In this document: positions 1 through 8,858 of the stretch, piece after piece
Layout: each line of letters opens with the position of its first letter
Position numbering within the stretch: position 1 is the first letter of the stretch
Origin: CAXMRP01 sp965216515
Lineage (GTDB): Bacteria > Pseudomonadota > Alphaproteobacteria > Rhizobiales > Afifellaceae
Reading direction: 5' to 3'
Assembly (NCBI GenBank): GCA_965216515.1
Contig: OZ244173.1
Coordinates: forward strand, 3,720,001-3,784,000
DNA length: 64,000 nt
Position numbers and translations under genes: made by a program
The notes under the pieces: generated by a model
Told to the model about the DNA's origin: nothing
Databases searched by the model: none
The model's input: the letters and a program-made list of their open reading frames with translations, nothing else

Positions 1-674
1 TTGTCTGGGGAAACCAGGAAAGCGTGCTGGTTGGTGATTTTCTTCTCGGCCAGGCTTTCAAGATGATGGTCGATGTCGGTTCCATCGATGCGCTTGCCGT
101 GTTGTCCAACGCAGCGGCGACGATAGCGGAAGGCGAGGTGATGCAGCTTGGCACCGCTCGCAACACCGAGACCACCGAGGACGAGTATCTCGATGTCATT
201 CGGGCGAAGACGGCGGCGCTCTTTTCCGCCGCTGCCGAAGTCGGACCCATTATAGCCGGCTCCGATCGGCCGGTGCGTGCGGCATTCCGTTCCTACGGCA
301 CCAATCTGGGTATCGCCTTCCAGCTGATCGACGACGCGCTGGACTATGGCGGGCGCGCCCCGGCGCTTGGCAAGAATGTCGGCGACGATTTGCGTGAAGG
401 CAAAGTCACCTTGCCGGTCGTGCTGGCGTTCCGGCGCGGCGATGACGCAGACCGCGATTTCTGGCGGCGCACACTGAAGGCAAAAACCGTCACTGATGCC
501 GATCTGTCCTGTGCAATCGACCGGCTGAACGGCACCGGTGCCCTCGCCGACACAATTGAGCGTGCCGGTCACTATGGTGCCATGGCCCGTGACGCGCTGG
601 CTCCATTGCCGGAAAGCGAGCAGAAAACCGCACTTCTGGACGCCGTGGATTTTTGCATCGCCCGCGCAACATGA
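1..674 (+). CDS. ispB: Polyprenyl (octaprenyl-type) diphosphate synthase, 3' part
   Basis: C-terminal two thirds of a trans-prenyltransferase that builds the ubiquinone side chain from isopentenyl diphosphate. The reading frame is already open at base 3 (V-W-G-N-Q-E-S-V-L-V-G-D-F), so the gene is cut by the window edge; the GTG at 24 is internal. Visible family features are the segment VLVGDFLLGQAF, the conserved GEVMQL, and the second aspartate-rich motif in LIDDALDYGG followed by GKNVGDDLREGK. The first aspartate-rich motif lies outside the window. The stop is at 672-674, followed by 140 bases before the next start. Chain length cannot be read from the sequence; octaprenyl or decaprenyl is likely in an alphaproteobacterium. 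Confidence 0.9.
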   Translation, partial: VWGNQESVLVGDFLLGQAFKMMVDVGSIDALAVLSNAAATIAEGEVMQLGTARNTETTEDEYLDVIRAKTAALFSAAAEVGPIIAGSDRPVRAAFRSYGTNLGIAFQLIDDALDYGGRAPALGKNVGDDLREGKVTLPVVLAFRRGDDADRDFWRRTLKAKTVTDADLSCAIDRLNGTGALADTIERAGHYGAMARDALAPLPESEQKTALLDAVDFCIARAT

Positions 675-814
675 AGGCTGTAGTCAGGGGCGAACACCCC
701 GGCTTTGCCGCGCCGCCCGATTCACGATCTGTTGCCAATGGGGGTGATAGGGAACCGGTGTTGAATGGATGGAATAATGCAGGCCGGAATTCACAAGATG
801 CGGAGGCTATTCAT

Positions 815-2785
815 ATGACAGAGCGGCTGAAATCAATTGCCGGGCGCCGCCTCATGCGTGCGCTTGCCGCTGTGGCGATCGGCTTTGCGGCATTTCCATC
901 GCAAGCCGCGACCGAAGACGATATCGAACTGAGCACCCTGTCCGGGATCTATCTTGCCGCACGGCTTGCGGAATCGGAGAAGGACATCAGTCGCGCCGCC
1001 GAATATTACCGCTCCGCCTACCGCGCCGATCAAGAAAACGAATTCCTTCTGGAACGCGCCATGGTTCTCACCGGCGCCGAAGGCGCCATGGATGACGCAA
1101 TACGTCTCGCCGGGGAACTGGCCGAACACGCCCCGGACAACCAGGCGGCGCGTCTTCTGCTTGCTGCCAGTTCAATGCGTGCCCGAACCTATTCGGCCGT
1201 TATCGCGGAGGTGGAGAAGTCGGGCGATGGCGCATTGGCCGGCCTGACAAAGGGCCTGCTTGCCGCCTGGGCTGACTTCGGGCGCGACGATGTTGATTCT
1301 GCGTTGATGTCGCTGGAAAGTCTGGTCGGTGAGGAATGGTATGAGCCGTTCCGCCTTCTGCATACGGGCCATATCACGCTGGCCGCCGGGCGCGCGGAGG
1401 AAGCGGCGGCGGTATTGAAAAGCGCCTATGATCGTGATGGCAACGCCGTTCGCGTCGTTGAATCTTATGCGCGGGCGCTGGCCATTTCCGGCGAACGGGA
1501 TAAGGCGCGGCAGATCATTGGCGATTTCCTGCTCCGGTTTCCGCAAAATCCATTCGCCATGGCGGTGCTGGAGGATTTGCGCAGTGAAGGTGCGGTTGCG
1601 CCGGCGATCAGCAATGCGGTTCAGGGGGCCGCCGAAGCGCTGTCGGGTTTGGGTGCTGCCATCGGCCAGGAAAACGGGACCGAACTGGCTGTGTTCTATC
1701 TGCGGCTGGCACTTTATCTCGATCCGGATTTGGCCGGCGGGCTTGCTGCATACTCGCTCGGCAATGTGCTGGTCGCCAGCAGTCAGTTTGAGGCGGCGAT
1801 ACCTGTTTACGAAAAAATCGATACGTCGGCCCCATTTGGCGCACTGGCCCGGCTGCAGTCAGCTGTGTCGCTGGACCGGCTGGATCGCGTGGACGAGGCA
1901 GATGCCTCCTTCCGGGCGGCGATCGAGCAGGAGCCCGACAACCTGCAAGCTTACTTGTCGTATGGCGGTATGCTCCGCGGCCGCAAACGGTTTGACGCCG
2001 CCGCCGATATCTATTCGCGTGCGATCGCGCTTGTGCCGAACCAGGTGCGTGCCCACTGGACCCTGTTCTACTATCGGGGCATCGCATACGAGCGGACCAA
2101 ACAGTGGCCCAAGGCGGAAGCCGACTTCAAGCGGGCGCTGGAGCTCTATCCCGATCAACCGCTGGTTCTGAATTATCTGGGCTACTCCTGGGTGGATATG
2201 GGCATGAACCTCGATGCGGCGCTCGACATGATTCGCAAGGCGGTCGATCTGCGGCCCAATGACGGCTACATCGTCGACAGTCTGGGCTGGGCCTACTATC
2301 GGTTGGGGCGGTACGACGATGCCGTACGCGAACTGGAACGTGCGGTTGCATTGCGTGCCGAAGATCCGGTGATCAATGACCATTTGGGCGATGCCTATTG
2401 GAAGGTTGGCCGGACCCTGGAGGCGCAGTTCCAGTGGCGCCATGCCAGGGATCTCGGCGCGGAACCTCCCGACCTGGAGCGAATCGCCCGAAAGATCGAA
2501 GCTGGCAGCCTGATCGAAGAGCAGCCGGATGAGGAGAAGGACAAGTCCGGATTGGCGCCGTCTCCGACTTCCGATCATGCCGCAACCCAGCCGGGTCGCG
2601 ATTCAGGACCGGCGACGGCTCGCACATATGTCGTTAAAAACGGCGAGACTCTGTGGAGTATCGCCGAACGGCTGTTCGGGGATGGCGCTGCCTATCGCAG
2701 GATATTCGAAATCAATCGCGACCGCCTTCCGGATGTGGATGCAATCGCGCCCGGCCTCTCGCTGCGCATTCCTGAAGATATTTGA
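815..2785 (+). CDS. Exported TPR protein with C-terminal LysM domain
   Basis: A 656-residue protein of unknown function. The ATG at 815 is chosen because GGAGG stands at 802-806 and a signal peptide follows directly (basic start, hydrophobic AALAAVAIGF-like core, likely cleavage after FPSQA near residue 31). Residues of about 40-560 are tetratricopeptide repeats; the clearest carry W/LG/Y/A/P spacing such as NYLGYSWVDMG and DSLGWAYYRLGRYDDA. After a charged Ser/Pro linker (about 565-600) the last 52 residues form a LysM-like module (YVVKNGETLWSIAERLFGDG ... APGLSLRIP), so it probably scaffolds proteins on peptidoglycan in the periplasm. It lies between the prenyl synthase and ispE, 30 bases before ispE, likely co-transcribed. 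TPR proteins are common at this place; the LysM tail is less expected. Confidence 0.8.
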   Translation: MTERLKSIAGRRLMRALAAVAIGFAAFPSQAATEDDIELSTLSGIYLAARLAESEKDISRAAEYYRSAYRADQENEFLLERAMVLTGAEGAMDDAIRLAGELAEHAPDNQAARLLLAASSMRARTYSAVIAEVEKSGDGALAGLTKGLLAAWADFGRDDVDSALMSLESLVGEEWYEPFRLLHTGHITLAAGRAEEAAAVLKSAYDRDGNAVRVVESYARALAISGERDKARQIIGDFLLRFPQNPFAMAVLEDLRSEGAVAPAISNAVQGAAEALSGLGAAIGQENGTELAVFYLRLALYLDPDLAGGLAAYSLGNVLVASSQFEAAIPVYEKIDTSAPFGALARLQSAVSLDRLDRVDEADASFRAAIEQEPDNLQAYLSYGGMLRGRKRFDAAADIYSRAIALVPNQVRAHWTLFYYRGIAYERTKQWPKAEADFKRALELYPDQPLVLNYLGYSWVDMGMNLDAALDMIRKAVDLRPNDGYIVDSLGWAYYRLGRYDDAVRELERAVALRAEDPVINDHLGDAYWKVGRTLEAQFQWRHARDLGAEPPDLERIARKIEAGSLIEEQPDEEKDKSGLAPSPTSDHAATQPGRDSGPATARTYVVKNGETLWSIAERLFGDGAAYRRIFEINRDRLPDVDAIAPGLSLRIPEDI

Positions 2786-2815
2786 GATCGGGCGTCACGG
2801 GCACTCGGAACGCTG

Positions 2816-3697
2816 ATGCCAGCGGCGACCGAAAACTGCCGGGAACTCGCGCCCGCAAAAATCAACCTTGCGCTCCACGTGACCGGTCTGCGCGCCGATC
2901 GCTATCACGAACTGGACACGATCGCGGTTTTTGCCGACGTCGCCGATCAGGTGGCGCTGGCGCCGTCGGATCGGTTGCGAATTGCCGTATCGGGGCCTTT
3001 CGCCGATCAGGTGCCGGCCGGTGCCGGCAATCTTGTCCGCCGCGCCGGCCTGGCGATGAGCGAAGCCGCCGATATTCGGCACGGCGTTTCAATCCGGCTG
3101 CGGAAAAACCTGCCGGCCGGCGCCGGCCTCGGCGGTGGCTCCGCCGATGCGGCGGCGGTCCTTCGCGGGCTCAATCGGCTGTGGGGTCTCGATTGGCCAC
3201 TGGCGGACCTGGCCGCGATCGGTCGGCAACTCGGTGCCGATGTCCCCATGTGCCTCCACGCCGTTTCCCTTCGCGCCACCGGTATCGGTGAGGCGATCCG
3301 GCCGATCCCGGTGCCGACGCCACTGCCGTTGGTTATCGCGTGGCCTTGTGTGTCGGCGTCGACGAGGGCTGTGTTTGAAGACTTGTCGTTTGATGGCGGT
3401 TGCGCGTTGCCCGGGAGTGTCGGTCATTGGCAAGATGTTGAGGATCTGGCGGGCTGGCTGCTGAACAAGACCGAAAACATGCTTCAGCGGCCGGCGATGC
3501 GGCTGGTGCCGGAAATCGGCTCGGTGTTGGAGGCATTTCGATCGTTGCCGCAATGCCGGTTTGCCCGCATGACCGGATCCGGATCGGCCTGCTTCGGCCT
3601 GTTCGACACAACGGACACGGCCGATCGCGCGGCCTCCCTGATTAAAAAAGGCCGGCCGCACTGGTGGGTGCGGTCGACCTGTGTTTCGGATCGGTAA
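2816..3697 (+). CDS. ispE: 4-diphosphocytidyl-2-C-methyl-D-erythritol kinase
   Basis: A GHMP-family kinase of the MEP isoprenoid pathway that phosphorylates the 2-hydroxyl of CDP-methylerythritol with ATP. The 293-residue length is normal. Visible features are PAKINLALHV at residues 13-22 (substrate lysine K15), the glycine-rich ATP loop LPAGAGLGGGSADAAA at about 99-114, and LGADVPM at 139-145 with the catalytic aspartate D142. The start at 2816 puts PAKINL at the usual distance from the N-terminus; no strong ribosome-binding site is seen. It follows the TPR gene by 30 bases and converges with a small minus-strand gene only 8 bases away. dxs (39.6-41.5 kb) supplies the first step of the same pathway. 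Confidence 0.95.
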   Translation: MPAATENCRELAPAKINLALHVTGLRADRYHELDTIAVFADVADQVALAPSDRLRIAVSGPFADQVPAGAGNLVRRAGLAMSEAADIRHGVSIRLRKNLPAGAGLGGGSADAAAVLRGLNRLWGLDWPLADLAAIGRQLGADVPMCLHAVSLRATGIGEAIRPIPVPTPLPLVIAWPCVSASTRAVFEDLSFDGGCALPGSVGHWQDVEDLAGWLLNKTENMLQRPAMRLVPEIGSVLEAFRSLPQCRFARMTGSGSACFGLFDTTDTADRAASLIKKGRPHWWVRSTCVSDR

Positions 3698-3705
3698 TCC
3701 GTTGT

Positions 3706-4134
3706 CTAGTAGACCTTGCGCTGCGGCTTGCACTGATCGATCGGCAGCGAAATGTCGGAATCATGGACGGAATAGCATTCCGTGACAATCATGAGGCGGC
3801 CGTTGATCTCGCGATAGACGCGGTCACATGAACATTCCTCTTCCACAGCTTCAACCATTTGAACCGGGGGTCTGCGCGGCGGCGGGCAGTGGACACTTGT
3901 TGCGCCGGTGCCACATGGCATGCGGCCGGGAACGAGCGGATCGTCATTGCGGCTGAAATCCTTGCCGCCACCGGTTGGACCGCCGCCGCCGCGGACACTG
4001 CCCCTGTTCGCGGTGCTCGCCTGGGCGAATGCCGGCGTGAATTCGCTGGACACAAGCGATATGGTGAATGTGGCGCCGATACCGGCAAGTACGAGCGCTG
4101 TCGTGGTGGCAAGTCGAACAATCGTCTTCGTCAT
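3706..4134 (-). CDS. Small secreted cysteine-containing hypothetical protein
   Basis: A 142-residue protein I do not recognise. The start at 4134 is preceded by AGGAG and gives a clear signal peptide (MTKTIVRLATTTALVLAGIG..., cleavage near PAFAQA). The mature part begins with a Gly-rich stretch and carries seven cysteines: C in RMPCG, C in VHCPPP, the pair C-x-C in EECSCD, C in VTECYS and C near the end in DQCKP. These probably form disulphides in the periplasm. It converges with ispE and diverges from glyQ. No function is inferred; extracytoplasmic location is the only supported statement. Confidence 0.65.
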   Translation of the reverse strand: MTKTIVRLATTTALVLAGIGATFTISLVSSEFTPAFAQASTANRGSVRGGGGPTGGGKDFSRNDDPLVPGRMPCGTGATSVHCPPPRRPPVQMVEAVEEECSCDRVYREINGRLMIVTECYSVHDSDISLPIDQCKPQRKVY

Positions 4135-4394
4135 GGGTCTTCTCCTGTCTGGAAAACCCCCGACCCGTTTCGGTTGTTGCCGTTTTGGCAATGCGGCCGG
4201 TTGGAATTCAGCTTTGTGACCGCGCATCGTTGTTGCCGGCCAACCTAACGGGTGCGGCTGAATGTGCGCTGAACCGTCCGGTCAGGTGAGCGCACCGAAC
4301 AATCCCGATGAAACAGCCGGCGCCGGGTTCGACTTGACCCGCCGGGGTCCACATGGCACTTCCGCCGCACCGATCCCGAGGTTCGCAGCAACCC

Positions 4395-5315
4395 ATGGCC
4401 CAGTCGTCCTGTTCCACCGCGCCCGAAAACTCTTTTCAGGGCCTGATCATGGCATTGCAGGCCTATTGGGCCGATTATGGTTGCGTCATTCTTCAACCCT
4501 ACGACATGGAAGTTGGCGCCGGCACGTTCCATCCGGCAACCACATTGCGCGCGCTGGGGCCGCGACCCTGGAGGGCCGCCTATGTCCAGCCCTCGCGCCG
4601 TCCGACTGACGGGCGATACGGCGAAAATCCGAACCGCCTGCAGCATTATTATCAGTTCCAGGTCATTCTGAAACCGTCCCCGCCGGATCTTCAGGACCTT
4701 TATCTGAATTCGCTTTATGCCATTGGAATCGATCAGAAAATTCACGATGTTCGTTTCGTCGAGGACGATTGGGAAAGCCCGACGCTGGGCGCCTGGGGGT
4801 TGGGATGGGAGTGCTGGTGCGATGGCATGGAAGTATCCCAGTTCACGTATTTCCAGCAGGTGTGTGGCGTGGAATGCGCGCCGGTTTCAGGAGAGCTGAC
4901 CTATGGGCTGGAGCGGCTCGCCATGTATATCCAGGGTGTTGACTCTGTCTACGACCTCAATTTCAACGGCGGCACCGGCGATGACAGGGTCAGCTACGGT
5001 GACATTTTCCTGCAGTCGGAGCGGGAATATTCGCGTTACAATTTCGAGCAGGCGGATACCGGAATTCTCTTGCAACATTTCATCGATGCCGAATCCGAAT
5101 GCCGCGCCATACTTGATGCCGGCGCCGGTGCGCAGGGGCACAAAATGGCATTGCCCGCTTATGACCAGTGCATAAAGGCCAGCCATATCTTCAATCTCCT
5201 GGATGCCCGTGGGGTGATTTCGGTGACGGAACGGCAGAGTTACATCTTGCGTGTGCGCGCCCTGGCCCGCGATTGCGGCGCCGCATGGCTGAAAACTGAA
5301 GGCGGTGGAGCATAG
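4395..5315 (+). CDS. glyQ: Glycyl-tRNA synthetase, alpha subunit
   Basis: Class II aminoacyl-tRNA synthetase catalytic subunit of the bacterial alpha2beta2 GlyRS. Family features are FQGLIMALQAYWADYGCVILQPYDMEVGAGTF-type opening residues, the motif PWRAAYVQPSRRPTDGRYGENPNR, and YYQFQVILKPSP. The ATG at 4395 gives about 306 residues, the usual length, with GAGG about 12 bases upstream; an ATG at 4353 would add 14 residues and cannot be excluded. It is followed after 3 bases by a small gene, then another, then glyS, so the alpha and beta subunits are separated by two small genes within one apparent operon. Confidence 0.95.
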   Translation: MAQSSCSTAPENSFQGLIMALQAYWADYGCVILQPYDMEVGAGTFHPATTLRALGPRPWRAAYVQPSRRPTDGRYGENPNRLQHYYQFQVILKPSPPDLQDLYLNSLYAIGIDQKIHDVRFVEDDWESPTLGAWGLGWECWCDGMEVSQFTYFQQVCGVECAPVSGELTYGLERLAMYIQGVDSVYDLNFNGGTGDDRVSYGDIFLQSEREYSRYNFEQADTGILLQHFIDAESECRAILDAGAGAQGHKMALPAYDQCIKASHIFNLLDARGVISVTERQSYILRVRALARDCGAAWLKTEGGGA

Positions 5316-5318
5316 ACA

Positions 5319-5774
5319 ATGAACGATGAGACTGAAGGGAATCCGGCCCACGACAGTGTCGCACACGCGGGCGCAGGGTCTTCCTCCGCCCCGGACACCG
5401 TACCCATGCTGTTCAAGGCCACCGGCTGGTCGACAATCCTGACTCTCAACCGTGCCGGCCGGGAAGGCGGCCTGGTTACCGAATTGCAGGGCACGATTTC
5501 GGAAGCCGGCAATCGCGACGGAACAAAGATGCCGGCCAGGGTCCGCATCCTGCCCAAGGATGCGAAGTTGCGGCTTGAACTGGTTCTTGCCGAACCGGAA
5601 GCCCGGCTGACCATCCCGCTGGACGAATTCGCATTGGATCGCACCAACGACAGGCTCAAGGAACTTTCCGCCGGCTTTGACATGGCCGTGTCGATCACCT
5701 TTGAGGCCGCCGCAGCCGCAGGCCGGCAGTTGCTCGATGAAGTGGAATTCCGCTTCGAGAAGGTCGGGCGTTGA
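5319..5774 (+). CDS. Conserved hypothetical protein between glyQ and glyS
   Basis: A 151-residue, probably cytoplasmic protein I do not recognise. It starts 3 bases after the glyQ stop with GGTGGAG upstream inside glyQ, so translation is likely coupled. Residues 1-28 are acidic and low complexity; the rest alternates short hydrophobic strands and charged turns (WSTILTLNRAGREG, ARVRILPKDAKLRLEL, LTIPLDEFAL), suggesting a small beta-rich fold. There is no signal peptide or membrane segment and no catalytic motif I can name. The position inside the glycyl-tRNA synthetase operon is the only functional hint. Confidence 0.6.
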   Translation: MNDETEGNPAHDSVAHAGAGSSSAPDTVPMLFKATGWSTILTLNRAGREGGLVTELQGTISEAGNRDGTKMPARVRILPKDAKLRLELVLAEPEARLTIPLDEFALDRTNDRLKELSAGFDMAVSITFEAAAAAGRQLLDEVEFRFEKVGR

Positions 5775-5816
5775 TCACGTGTCGGCGCGCACCGCGCCGT
5801 GCGGCGGATCCGGTCA

Positions 5817-6215
5817 ATGAATGCGCTTGCCATCCTCTACGGCATGTTCCTGTGGGCGCTGGCGACGACTGCCGCATGGCTCGCCGGCCCGCTAATTTTC
5901 GCCGGCGGTTGGGTCACTGCCACGGCCTTTACGGCCGGCATTCCTTTGGTCTGGGGGCTGCTTCACCTCTTCTGGCGGGTGACGGCGACCATGCCGGCCG
6001 ATCGCTTGCTGACCGGCGCGTTGATCGCGCTGCCGGGTCTGTTTGCCGATGTCGCCATATTGGTTGTCGCGCCGGATTTGCTCGGCTGGACACCGGCCAC
6101 GGTACGGTTGTTCGCCTCCTGGCTCCTGTGGATTTATGGCCTCGCCTTGACAGTTTCCATAAGGGCAGCGCCGAAATCCGAACCGGAAATCGCCTCGCCG
6201 GGCTCCAACAGCTAG
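5817..6215 (+). CDS. Four-helix inner-membrane hypothetical protein
   Basis: A 132-residue hydrophobic protein (start ATG 5817, with GCGGCGGA at 5800-5807; a GTG at 5799 is an alternative). About four membrane spans are visible: near residues 3-22 (ALAILYGMFLWALATTAAWL), 25-50, 62-85 and 95-115. The topology and sequence resemble DUF5367-like small membrane proteins that sit between glyQ and glyS in many alphaproteobacteria. Function unknown. The gene ends 9 bases before glyS and is probably in the same transcript. Confidence 0.65.
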   Translation: MNALAILYGMFLWALATTAAWLAGPLIFAGGWVTATAFTAGIPLVWGLLHLFWRVTATMPADRLLTGALIALPGLFADVAILVVAPDLLGWTPATVRLFASWLLWIYGLALTVSIRAAPKSEPEIASPGSNS

Positions 6216-6224
6216 AAATGCACG

Positions 6225-8384
6225 ATGCCTGATCTGCTGCTTGAATTGTTCTCGGAGGAAATCCCGGCGCGCATGCAGTCGCGGGCATCCGACGCGCTGC
6301 AAAAAGCGGTGACCGAAGGGCTTGTGGACGCCGGGCTGACCTATGAAGGCGCCCGCGCCTTTGCCACCCCGCGCCGCTTGGCGCTGACCGTGCATGGAGT
6401 GACCGCGCGTTCCGCCGATGTGCGCGAGGAGCGCAAGGGTCCGCGTGTCGGCGCGCCGGAAAAGGCGCTGGAGGGCTTTCTGCGTGGCTCCGGTCTGACC
6501 GCCATAGATGAAGCCGAGGTGCGCAACGATCCCAAGAAGGGTGACTTCTATGTCGCCACGATCAACCGGCCGGGGCGCGACGCCCGCGATATCCTTGCCG
6601 AATTGATACCCGGCGTGATCCGCGGCTTTCCCTGGCCGAAATCGATGCGCTGGGGCGCCCGCTCGGCACCGGATGGCAAAGCCGGCGCCAACGGATCAGG
6701 CGCGGAATCGTTGCGTTGGGTCCGGCCCCTGAGATCGATCCTGTGCACGTTCGGCCCGGAGACCGAGGAGCCGGAGGTGATCGACTTCCAGATCGATGGC
6801 ATCGCCGCCGGCAATCGCACCCGGGGGCATCGCTTCATGGCGCCGGACGCCATCACCGTGAAGCGCTTCGACGATTATGTGCCCGCACTGGAACAGGCGC
6901 GCGTCGTCCTCGACGCCGACCGTCGGACGGCGATCATAAAGACCGAGGCCGGGACGCTCGCCCACGCGCAAAATCTGGAGCTCGTCAATGACCCTGGCCT
7001 GTTGGATGAGGTCGCCGGGCTGGTGGAGTGGCCCGTCGTGCTGATGGGCCGGTTCGGCGAAGCCTTCCTCGACATGCCCGACGAGGTGATCCGGCTGACC
7101 ATCCGCGTCCACCAGAAATGTTTCGTGTTGCGCGATTCCGCGACAGGCGACCTGACCGACCGCTTCCTTCTCGTCGCCAATCTGGAGGCCGCCGATGGCG
7201 GCAAGGCGATCATCGCCGGCAACGAGCGGGTGATCGCCGCCCGGCTCGCCGATGCCCGCTTCTTCTGGGATACCGACCGGGCGGTGAAGCTGGAAGACTG
7301 GGCCCGTAAGCTGGAAAACGTCACTTTCCACGAAAAACTCGGCACCCAGGCGGAACGTGTGGAGCGCATCGCAACGCACGCCCGCGAATTGGCGCCGGCC
7401 TGTGGCGCCGACCCGGACCACGCCGAACAGGCCGCCCGGCTGTGCAAGGCGGACCTCCCCACCGGCATGGTCGGCGAGTTCCCCGAGCTTCAGGGGGTCA
7501 TGGGCCGCTATTATGCCCTGCAAGAGGGGATCGCCGGCGACATCGCCAACGCCATCCGCGACCATTACAAGCCGCAAGGGGCCGGGGACATGGTGCCCGC
7601 CGAACCGGTGGCCATCGCCGTCGCGCTCGCCGACAAGCTCGACACGCTGGTCGGCTTCTGGGCCATCGACGAGAAGCCAACCGGCTCCAAGGATCCCTAT
7701 GCGCTCCGCCGTGCGGCGCTCGGCGTGATCCGCATCGTGCTCGATAACGGGCTGCGGCTTCGCCTGCAGGAGATCTGCGACCGCCACGATCCTTCTCAGT
7801 TCAAAGGAACAACGGATGCAGCGGGCGTTCAGGCCGGAAAAATCGCAGACGACCTCCTGGCCTTTTTCGCCGATCGCCTGAAGGTCCATTTGCGCGGGGA
7901 GGGCGCCCGCCACGATCTGATCGACGCCGTCTTCGCGCTGCCGGGGCAGGACGATCTTGTCCTGATCGTCCGCCGGGTCGCCGCGCTCGGCGAGTTCCTC
8001 GACACTGACGACGGCGCCAACTTGCTCGCCGGCTATCGCCGCGCCGCCAACATCCTGCGCGCCGAAGAGAAAAAGGACGGGCAGGGGGCCTTCCAGGCCG
8101 AGCCCGACGGCCACCGCATCGAGCGGACCGGCGAACAGGCCGAGCGGGAATTGTTTAACGTGCTGCGCGCGGTCGAAGGCCATGTCGCCGACCACCTGCG
8201 CGAAGAGGATTTCGTCGCCGCCATGGGATCGCTGGCCGAACTGCGCGCCGCCGTCGATGCCTTCTTCGACCACGTGACCGTCAATGCCGACGATCCCGCC
8301 ATCCGGCTGGATCGCCTGCGCCTGCTGGGCCGCCTGCGCGCCGTCATGCACCAGGTCGCCGATTTCTCCAGAGTCGCGGGCTGA
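6225..8384 (+). CDS. glyS: Glycyl-tRNA synthetase, beta subunit
   Basis: A 719-residue tRNA-recognition subunit of GlyRS, partner of GlyQ. The opening MPDLLLELFSEEIPARMQ is diagnostic, followed by FATPRRLALTVHG, the KSMRWG and RW-RP-RSI segments, and GNRTRGHRF. The middle region has HD-like LGTQAERVERI and KADLPTGMVGEFPELQGVMG; the end carries the DALR-type anticodon-binding domain (near VMVNADDPAIRLDRLRLLGRL-like residues). It is the last clear gene of the operon; the next gene starts 59 bases later with its own very strong ribosome-binding site. Confidence 0.97.
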   Translation: MPDLLLELFSEEIPARMQSRASDALQKAVTEGLVDAGLTYEGARAFATPRRLALTVHGVTARSADVREERKGPRVGAPEKALEGFLRGSGLTAIDEAEVRNDPKKGDFYVATINRPGRDARDILAELIPGVIRGFPWPKSMRWGARSAPDGKAGANGSGAESLRWVRPLRSILCTFGPETEEPEVIDFQIDGIAAGNRTRGHRFMAPDAITVKRFDDYVPALEQARVVLDADRRTAIIKTEAGTLAHAQNLELVNDPGLLDEVAGLVEWPVVLMGRFGEAFLDMPDEVIRLTIRVHQKCFVLRDSATGDLTDRFLLVANLEAADGGKAIIAGNERVIAARLADARFFWDTDRAVKLEDWARKLENVTFHEKLGTQAERVERIATHARELAPACGADPDHAEQAARLCKADLPTGMVGEFPELQGVMGRYYALQEGIAGDIANAIRDHYKPQGAGDMVPAEPVAIAVALADKLDTLVGFWAIDEKPTGSKDPYALRRAALGVIRIVLDNGLRLRLQEICDRHDPSQFKGTTDAAGVQAGKIADDLLAFFADRLKVHLRGEGARHDLIDAVFALPGQDDLVLIVRRVAALGEFLDTDDGANLLAGYRRAANILRAEEKKDGQGAFQAEPDGHRIERTGEQAERELFNVLRAVEGHVADHLREEDFVAAMGSLAELRAAVDAFFDHVTVNADDPAIRLDRLRLLGRLRAVMHQVADFSRVAG

Positions 8385-8431
8385 GAAGCGAAAGCGATCC
8401 GTTTGTGCTAGACTGGAGCCTCCCCTGCATC

Positions 8432-8443
8432 AGGAGGTGATCC
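8432..8443 (+). promoter_or_regulatory. Full-length anti-SD ribosome-binding site
   Basis: AGGAGGTGATCC is the exact complement of the last dozen bases of bacterial 16S rRNA and ends directly before the ATG at 8444, leaving 6 bases between the AGGAGG core and the start. It fixes the start of the small secreted protein and predicts strong initiation. Confidence 0.8.
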
Positions 8444-8779
8444 ATGTCGAAAATGGGCTTGTTGATCGCTGCCGGATTGTTCGCCGGCATCACGGCCGTG
8501 CCAGCGATTGCACAGGACGGGGCGGGGGAGATCATGCTCGTGGCCAACCCAGGCGGTCTCGCCCCGGCGGCCGCGAAATATCTGCCCGCCGCGCCGGCAA
8601 ACCAGAGCCGCGCCGCGCCGGCGGCGTTCGGGCTGCCGGGCGAGAGCGATCGCGCCGTCTACCGCGGCGCGGAGTGTCCGACCAATTCGGGCGCCTATTG
8701 CTCTGACGAGTTTCCGGTCTGTTGTCTGGTCAACAATCAGTACCGGTGCTTCGCCAAGCTGTCCGACTGCGGCAAGTAG
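8444..8779 (+). CDS. Secreted six-cysteine (knottin-like spacing) protein
   Basis: A 111-residue protein I do not recognise. The signal peptide covers residues 1-23 (MSKMGLLIAAGLFAGITAVP, cleavage after AIA). An Ala/Pro-rich linker (about 24-70) leads to a compact tail with six cysteines at 78, 86, 93, 94, 102 and 109: C-x7-C-x6-CC-x7-C-x6-C. That framework is the spacing class of cystine-knot and related small disulphide folds; the analogy is inferred from spacing only. The start is certain from the perfect Shine-Dalgarno sequence. A bidirectional terminator follows 30 bases after the stop. Confidence 0.75.
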   Translation: MSKMGLLIAAGLFAGITAVPAIAQDGAGEIMLVANPGGLAPAAAKYLPAAPANQSRAAPAAFGLPGESDRAVYRGAECPTNSGAYCSDEFPVCCLVNNQYRCFAKLSDCGK

Positions 8780-8808
8780 GCGACGGACCGAGCGCGGGAC
8801 GAAACGAA

Positions 8809-8832
8809 AAAGCCCGCCATCGGGCGGGCTTT
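8809..8832. terminator. Bidirectional intrinsic terminator
   Basis: Perfect 10-bp stem AAAGCCCGCC (8809-8818) and GGCGGGCTTT (8823-8832) with a 4-base loop. A-rich sequence on the left and TTT on the right let it serve both the plus-strand six-cysteine gene and the minus-strand cell-wall hydrolase that converge here. Confidence 0.85.
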
Positions 8833-8858
8833 GTCAATTCGCCTTGTCGGGGCCGGCC

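Noticed and set aside
6696..8351. Long open frame (551 codons) antisense to glyS
   Set aside because: Entirely within glyS, which has unmistakable family motifs; the antisense product has no recognisable domain. GC-rich DNA leaves such frames open.
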